From Dongia sedimenti (GTDB taxonomy: Bacteria; Pseudomonadota; Alphaproteobacteria; Dongiales; Dongiaceae): a stretch of DNA of 64,000 nucleotides. The stretch spans positions 1 through 64,000 of the forward strand of contig JAUYVI010000001.1 of NCBI GenBank assembly GCA_030715195.1, in the 5' to 3' direction. The notes beneath the pieces were generated by a model. That model was not told the origin of the DNA and ran no database searches. It saw only the letters and a program-made list of their open reading frames with translations. Numbering within the stretch: position 1 is the first letter of the stretch; each line of letters starts with the position of its first letter. This document shows positions 58,627 through 64,000 of the stretch, one piece after another. The position numbers were made by a program, and so were the translations under genes.

Positions 58627-60477
58627 AGCGCTGGTTCCGCCGCAACGCGCGCCCGCAACCGGGCTTCGACATCCGCCAGCCGCAGCCGGTGATCGATCCG
58701 ATGGCGATCGAGCCGGAGCTCAGCGGCGTGCAGTCGCGCGTGCTGGAGATCAGCCACAACCGGCTGATGCTGGGCGCCGGCCTGTTCGCCATGGCTTTCC
58801 TGGTGATCACCGTGCGGCTCGCCATGGTGACCCTGCTGCCCGAGGAGCAGGACCAGGCGCTCGCGCACAAGTCGGGCGTGGCGCCGGTGGCCGATCGCGC
58901 CGACATCATCGACCGCAACGGCGTGGTGCTGGCGACCTCGCTCACCACCGCCTCGCTGTTCGCCAATCCGAAGCAGATCCGCGATCCGGACGACACCGCC
59001 GAGCGCCTGAACATGGTGCTGCCCGATCTCAACATCGCCTCCACCGCGGCGAAGCTGGATTCGGACAAGACCTTCATCTGGCTGAAGCGGAACCTGACGC
59101 CGAAGCAGCAGGACGGCGTGAACCGGCTCGGCATCCCGGGCCTCTATTTCCAGATGGAGACCAAGCGCATCTATCCGCAAGGCTCGCTGACCGCCCATGT
59201 GGTCGGCTTCACCGATGTGGACAATCGCGGCCTGGCCGGGGTCGAGCGGTCGTTCGACGACCTCCTCTCCGGCGGCCAGCGGCCGCTGCAGCTCTCGATC
59301 GACGTCCGGATCCAGCACATCGTGCATGAGGAGCTGTCGCGCGCGATCGGCGACTTCACCGGCATCGGCGGTGTCGGCATCGTCACCGACATCAAGACCG
59401 GCGAGGTCCTGGCGCTGGTCTCGCTGCCGGATTTCGATCCGACCGATGCGGGCTCGGCCGATCCCGACACGCGCTTCAACCGCGCGACGCTCGGCGTGTT
59501 CGAGATGGGCTCGGTCTTCAAGATCTTCAACACGGCGATCGCGCTCGATTCCAAGATCTGCTCGATCAGCGACGGCTACGACGCGACCCACGCGATCAAG
59601 ATCAGCCGCTTCACCATCGACGACTTCCACGGCAAGCACCGCTATCTCTCGGTGCCGGAGATCTTCACCTATTCCTCCAACATCGGCTCGGCCAAGATGG
59701 CCGACCAGTTCGGCGCCGAGGTGCAGCAGGCCTATCTCGCCAAGTTCGGCCTGATGGACAAGTCGCCGATCGAGCTGCCGGAAGTCGGCGAGCCGCAATA
59801 TCCCTCGCCGAAGAACTGGAAGCGCATCAACACCATGACCGTGTCCTACGGCCATGGCATCTCGGTCAGTCCGATGCAGCTGGTGACCGGCATGGCCGGC
59901 ATCATCAACCATGGCCTCATGATCACGCCGACCGTGCTGAAGCGTACGGCCAACGAAGTGCCGGCCGGCCATCGCGTGGTCTCCGAGAAGGTCTCGACCT
60001 CGGTCCGGCAGCTGATGCGCCTGGTGACTCTGGTCGGCACCGGCAAGTTCGCCAACACGCCCGGCTACCAGGTCGGCGGCAAGACCGGCACGGCCGACAA
60101 GGAGAAGGGCGGGCGCTATTCCGAGCATGCCAACCTCGCCTCGTTCCTGGCTGCCTTCCCGATGGACGATCCGCGCTACGCGATCCTGGTGATGGTCGAC
60201 GAGCCGAAGGGCAACAAGAAGAGCCACGGCTATGCGACCGGCGGCTGGGTCTCGGCGCCGGCGGTCGGCTCGATCGTCGAGCGCATGGCGCCGCTGATGG
60301 GCATCAGCCCGATGCCGATCCTGCCCCCGGAAGAGGAGAACCCGCTGGTCGCCCTGGTGCCGGATTACGATTCGCCCGCCTCAAAAAAATCGCATTCCTT
60401 GGTGATGCAAGTGAAGGCGACGGGCGATGCCGAATCGAAATCGGCGGCGACCGAGACTGTCCCGTCTGGAGCTCCAC

Positions 60478-60491
<14 letters not shown>
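58623..60491 (+). CDS. ftsI: Peptidoglycan transpeptidase FtsI (PBP3)
   Basis: A 622-residue class B penicillin-binding protein making septal peptidoglycan. The membrane anchor is at ~48-72. The PBP dimerisation domain follows, then the transpeptidase domain with SxxK as Ser297-VF-Lys300, SxN at 351-353 and KTG at 487-489. The C-terminal ~40 residues are a Ser/Ala-rich tail. The ATG overlaps the ftsL stop. murE begins inside or just before its end. Confidence 0.95.
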
Positions 60492-61976
<1,485 letters not shown>

Positions 61977-61980
<4 letters not shown>

Positions 61981-63413
61981 GCGAAACGCGCGCGCTCTGG
62001 ACCTCCGCCGAGATCGCCGCCGCCGCCAATGGCCGGGCCGGCAAGCGCTTCGAAGCCGACGGCGTTTCGATCGACAGCCGGAAGATCGCGCAGGGCGATC
62101 TGTTCGTCGCTCTGCATGGGCCGAATTTCGACGGCAACGACTTCGTCGCGGGTGCTTTGACCGCCGGCGCCGCCGGGGCGCTGGTCGATCGCCTGCCCGT
62201 GGGTCTGGCCGCCGACATGCCGGTCGTGGTGGTCGCGGATACGCTGAAGGGGTTGCAGGATCTGGGCGCCGCCGCACGGGCACGCACCCCGGCGAAGTTC
62301 GCCGCAGTGACCGGCAGCGTCGGCAAGACCAGCACCAAGGAGGCGCTGAAGGCCGCCTTGGCGCCGTTCGGCCGCACCTATGCCAGCGTCGGCAATCTCA
62401 ACAACCATTGGGGCGCGCCGCTCTCGCTCAGCCGGATGCCGCGCGACACCGAATACGGCGTGTTCGAGCTCGGCATGAATCACCCGGGCGAGATCGCGCC
62501 GCTCTCCAGGCTGGTGAAGCCGCAGGTCGCGATCATCACCAATGTCGAAGCCGTGCATATCGAGTTCTTCAATTCCGTGGCCGAGATCGCCGATGCCAAG
62601 GCCGAGATCATGGACGGCATGGACCCCGACGGCACGGTGATCCTGCCGCGCGACAATCCGCATTACGATCGGCTGGTCGCGCATGCGAAGCGGCGCGGCA
62701 TCGCGCATGTTCTCTCTTTCGGCACCGACGCGGCCGATGCGCGGCTGATCGACTGCCGCGTCTCGCCGACCGGCAGCCGGGTCACCGCCGAGGTGATGGG
62801 TCGGCGCGTGACCTATGCGCTGGGACTGCCCGGCCTGCATCAGGCGAAGAACAGCCTGGCGGTGCTGGCCGCGGTTCAGGCGCTGGGTCTCGATGTCGCG
62901 GGCGCCGCGGCGGCTTTGGGCGGCCTCGCCGCGCTGAAGGGCCGCGGGGCGCGCGAGCAGTTGATGCTGGTTTCCGGCCCGATCACCCTGCTCGACGAAT
63001 CCTACAATGCGAGCCCGGCTTCGGTGCGCGCCGCGCTGTCGCTGCTCGCAGCCGCGCAGCCCGAAGGCAACGGGCGGCGGATCGCGGTCTTGGGCGACAT
63101 GCGCGAGCTCGGCACGTCGGGGCCGATGCTGCATCGCGAGCTGATGCCCGACCTCGTCGCTTCCGGCGTAGATCACGTGTTCCTGGTCGGTCCGATCATG
63201 CAGGAGCTGCACGCGATCCTGCCGGAGAAGATCCGCGCCGGGCATTGGGGAGAATCGACGCAAGTCATCCAGCCGCTGCTGGGGAGCCTGCGCGGCGGCG
63301 ACGTCGTGCTGGTGAAGGGTTCGCTCGGCACCCGCATGGCGCCGATCGTGGAAGCCTTGCGCGCGGTCGACCAGGCCACCGTCTCGCGGCCCAAAGCCGC
63401 CAACGGCGCCTGA
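61977..63413 (+). CDS. murF: UDP-N-acetylmuramoyl-tripeptide--D-alanyl-D-alanine ligase MurF
   Basis: A 478-residue Mur ligase that attaches D-Ala-D-Ala. The ATP loop is GSVGKTST (113-120). FELGMNHPGEIAPL, NVEAVHIEFF, LLDESYNASPASVRAAL and LGDMRELG are typical. The start is TTG at 61977, within the murE stop, after the strong GGGGGGAGG at 61961-61969. The length fits the family. mraY follows after 16 bases. Confidence 0.94.
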
Positions 63414-63429
63414 AGGGGGAGAGTGGCAC

Positions 63430-64000
63430 GTGATCTATAACCTGTTTGCACCACTGGCGGAGGACGGCGGAATCTTCAATCTGTTCCGCTATCTCACCTT
63501 CCGCACCGGCGCCGCGATCCTGTTCTCGCTGGCGCTCACCCTGCTGATCGGCCCGATGATGATCCGCTGGCTGAAGAAGGTGCAGCGCGAGGGCCAGCCG
63601 ATCCGCGACGACGGACCGCAATCGCATCTGGTCACCAAGAAGGGCACGCCCACCATGGGCGGCCTGATGTTCCTGATCTCGGCGGCCATCACCACGCTGC
63701 TTTGGGCCGATCTCACCAACGGCTTCGTCTGGATCGTGCTGCTGGTCACGATCGGCTATGGCCTGATCGGCTTCGGCGACGACTTCCTGAAGCTCACCAA
63801 GCGCAACACCAAGGGCCTGCCCGGTCGGGTGAAGCTGGTGCTCCAGGCCGCGATCGGCCTCGTCGCGGCCTATTGCGCGATGAGCCTGACGCCGGCGCCG
63901 CTGGCGACCGGCGTCGCGGTGCCGTTCCTCAAAGAAGTGCTGATCCCGCTCGGCTGGTTCTTCATCCCGTTCGCCGCCTTCGTGATGATGGGTGCCTCCA
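63430..64000 (+). CDS. mraY: Phospho-N-acetylmuramoyl-pentapeptide transferase MraY (5' part)
   Basis: The first 190 codons of MraY, the inner-membrane enzyme that makes lipid I. The start is GTG at 63430 after AAGGGGGAGAG, giving MIYNLFAPLAEDGGIFNLFRYLTFR. Visible motifs are KKGTPTMGGLMFL, GFGDDFLKLTKRNTKGLPGR and several membrane segments. The gene runs off the window, so the remaining third to half is missing. Confidence 0.95.
   Translation, partial: MIYNLFAPLAEDGGIFNLFRYLTFRTGAAILFSLALTLLIGPMMIRWLKKVQREGQPIRDDGPQSHLVTKKGTPTMGGLMFLISAAITTLLWADLTNGFVWIVLLVTIGYGLIGFGDDFLKLTKRNTKGLPGRVKLVLQAAIGLVAAYCAMSLTPAPLATGVAVPFLKEVLIPLGWFFIPFAAFVMMGAS

Overview
The window is an unbroken, GC-rich, densely coded stretch of a bacterial chromosome. 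Its gene content and order point to an alphaproteobacterium, most like the Rhodospirillales: a str/S10/spc/alpha ribosomal supercluster without rpmJ or rpsD, an ATP12-type F1 assembly chaperone, YjiS-like DUF1127 proteins, and an amidase - rnpB - mraZ arrangement. This placement is inferred from gene content; no 16S rRNA gene is present. I see no prophage, transposase, CRISPR array or plasmid function.

Layout. 1-14514: the end of tuf, then the S10, spc and alpha ribosomal operons with secY, adk and rpoA, all on the plus strand. A near-consensus promoter lies before rpsM and a strong terminator follows rplQ. 14652-26612: a plus-strand run with a Do-family protease, rarA, an isochorismatase-fold hydrolase, rluC, a HAD phosphatase, an AsmA-like protein, an ATP12 chaperone, propionyl-CoA carboxylase (pccB, pccA) and acylphosphatase. 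26594-27668: a small cysteine-containing protein and lipB on the minus strand. 27762-35664: tRNA-Leu(GAG), maeB, mgtE, then a coupled set of SDR, 2-hydroxychromene-2-carboxylate isomerase-like protein, M20 hydrolase, prmA and a 2H phosphoesterase. 35663-37121: two minus-strand DUF1127 genes, one of them carrying three DUF1127 units. 37331-42130: an M24B aminopeptidase, pirin, an MFS transporter and a small secreted protein. 42200-49572: minus-strand aldo/keto reductase, a REP/BIME-like palindromic element, and a three-gene operon (DoeA/creatinase-like M24 protein, single-chain 5-oxoprolinase-type enzyme, FAD-linked D-2-hydroxyacid dehydrogenase) divergent from an IclR regulator. 50455-55920: djlA, uup, two tandem EamA transporters, a small membrane protein and an AmpD/AmiD-like amidase. 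55931-64000: RNase P RNA, then the start of the dcw cluster (mraZ, rsmH, ftsL, ftsI, murE, murF and the 5' part of mraY).

How it works together. Both ends are core growth machinery: translation, secretion and transcription on the left, septal peptidoglycan synthesis on the right. Most genes within a run overlap by 1-8 bases, and many use GTG or TTG starts, so translational coupling is widespread. The accessory middle is mostly metabolic. Its most distinctive parts are the IclR-flanked 5-oxoprolinase operon with a 19-bp palindrome in the divergent gap, and the triple-DUF1127 gene. The clearest regulatory signal is an array of four TGGG boxes at exact 10-bp period, on the minus strand upstream of mraZ, matching the known MraZ operator pattern.

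Limits: no homology search was run. Functional calls rest on motifs recognised by eye, and start codons were chosen from ribosome-binding sites, overlaps and family N-termini.
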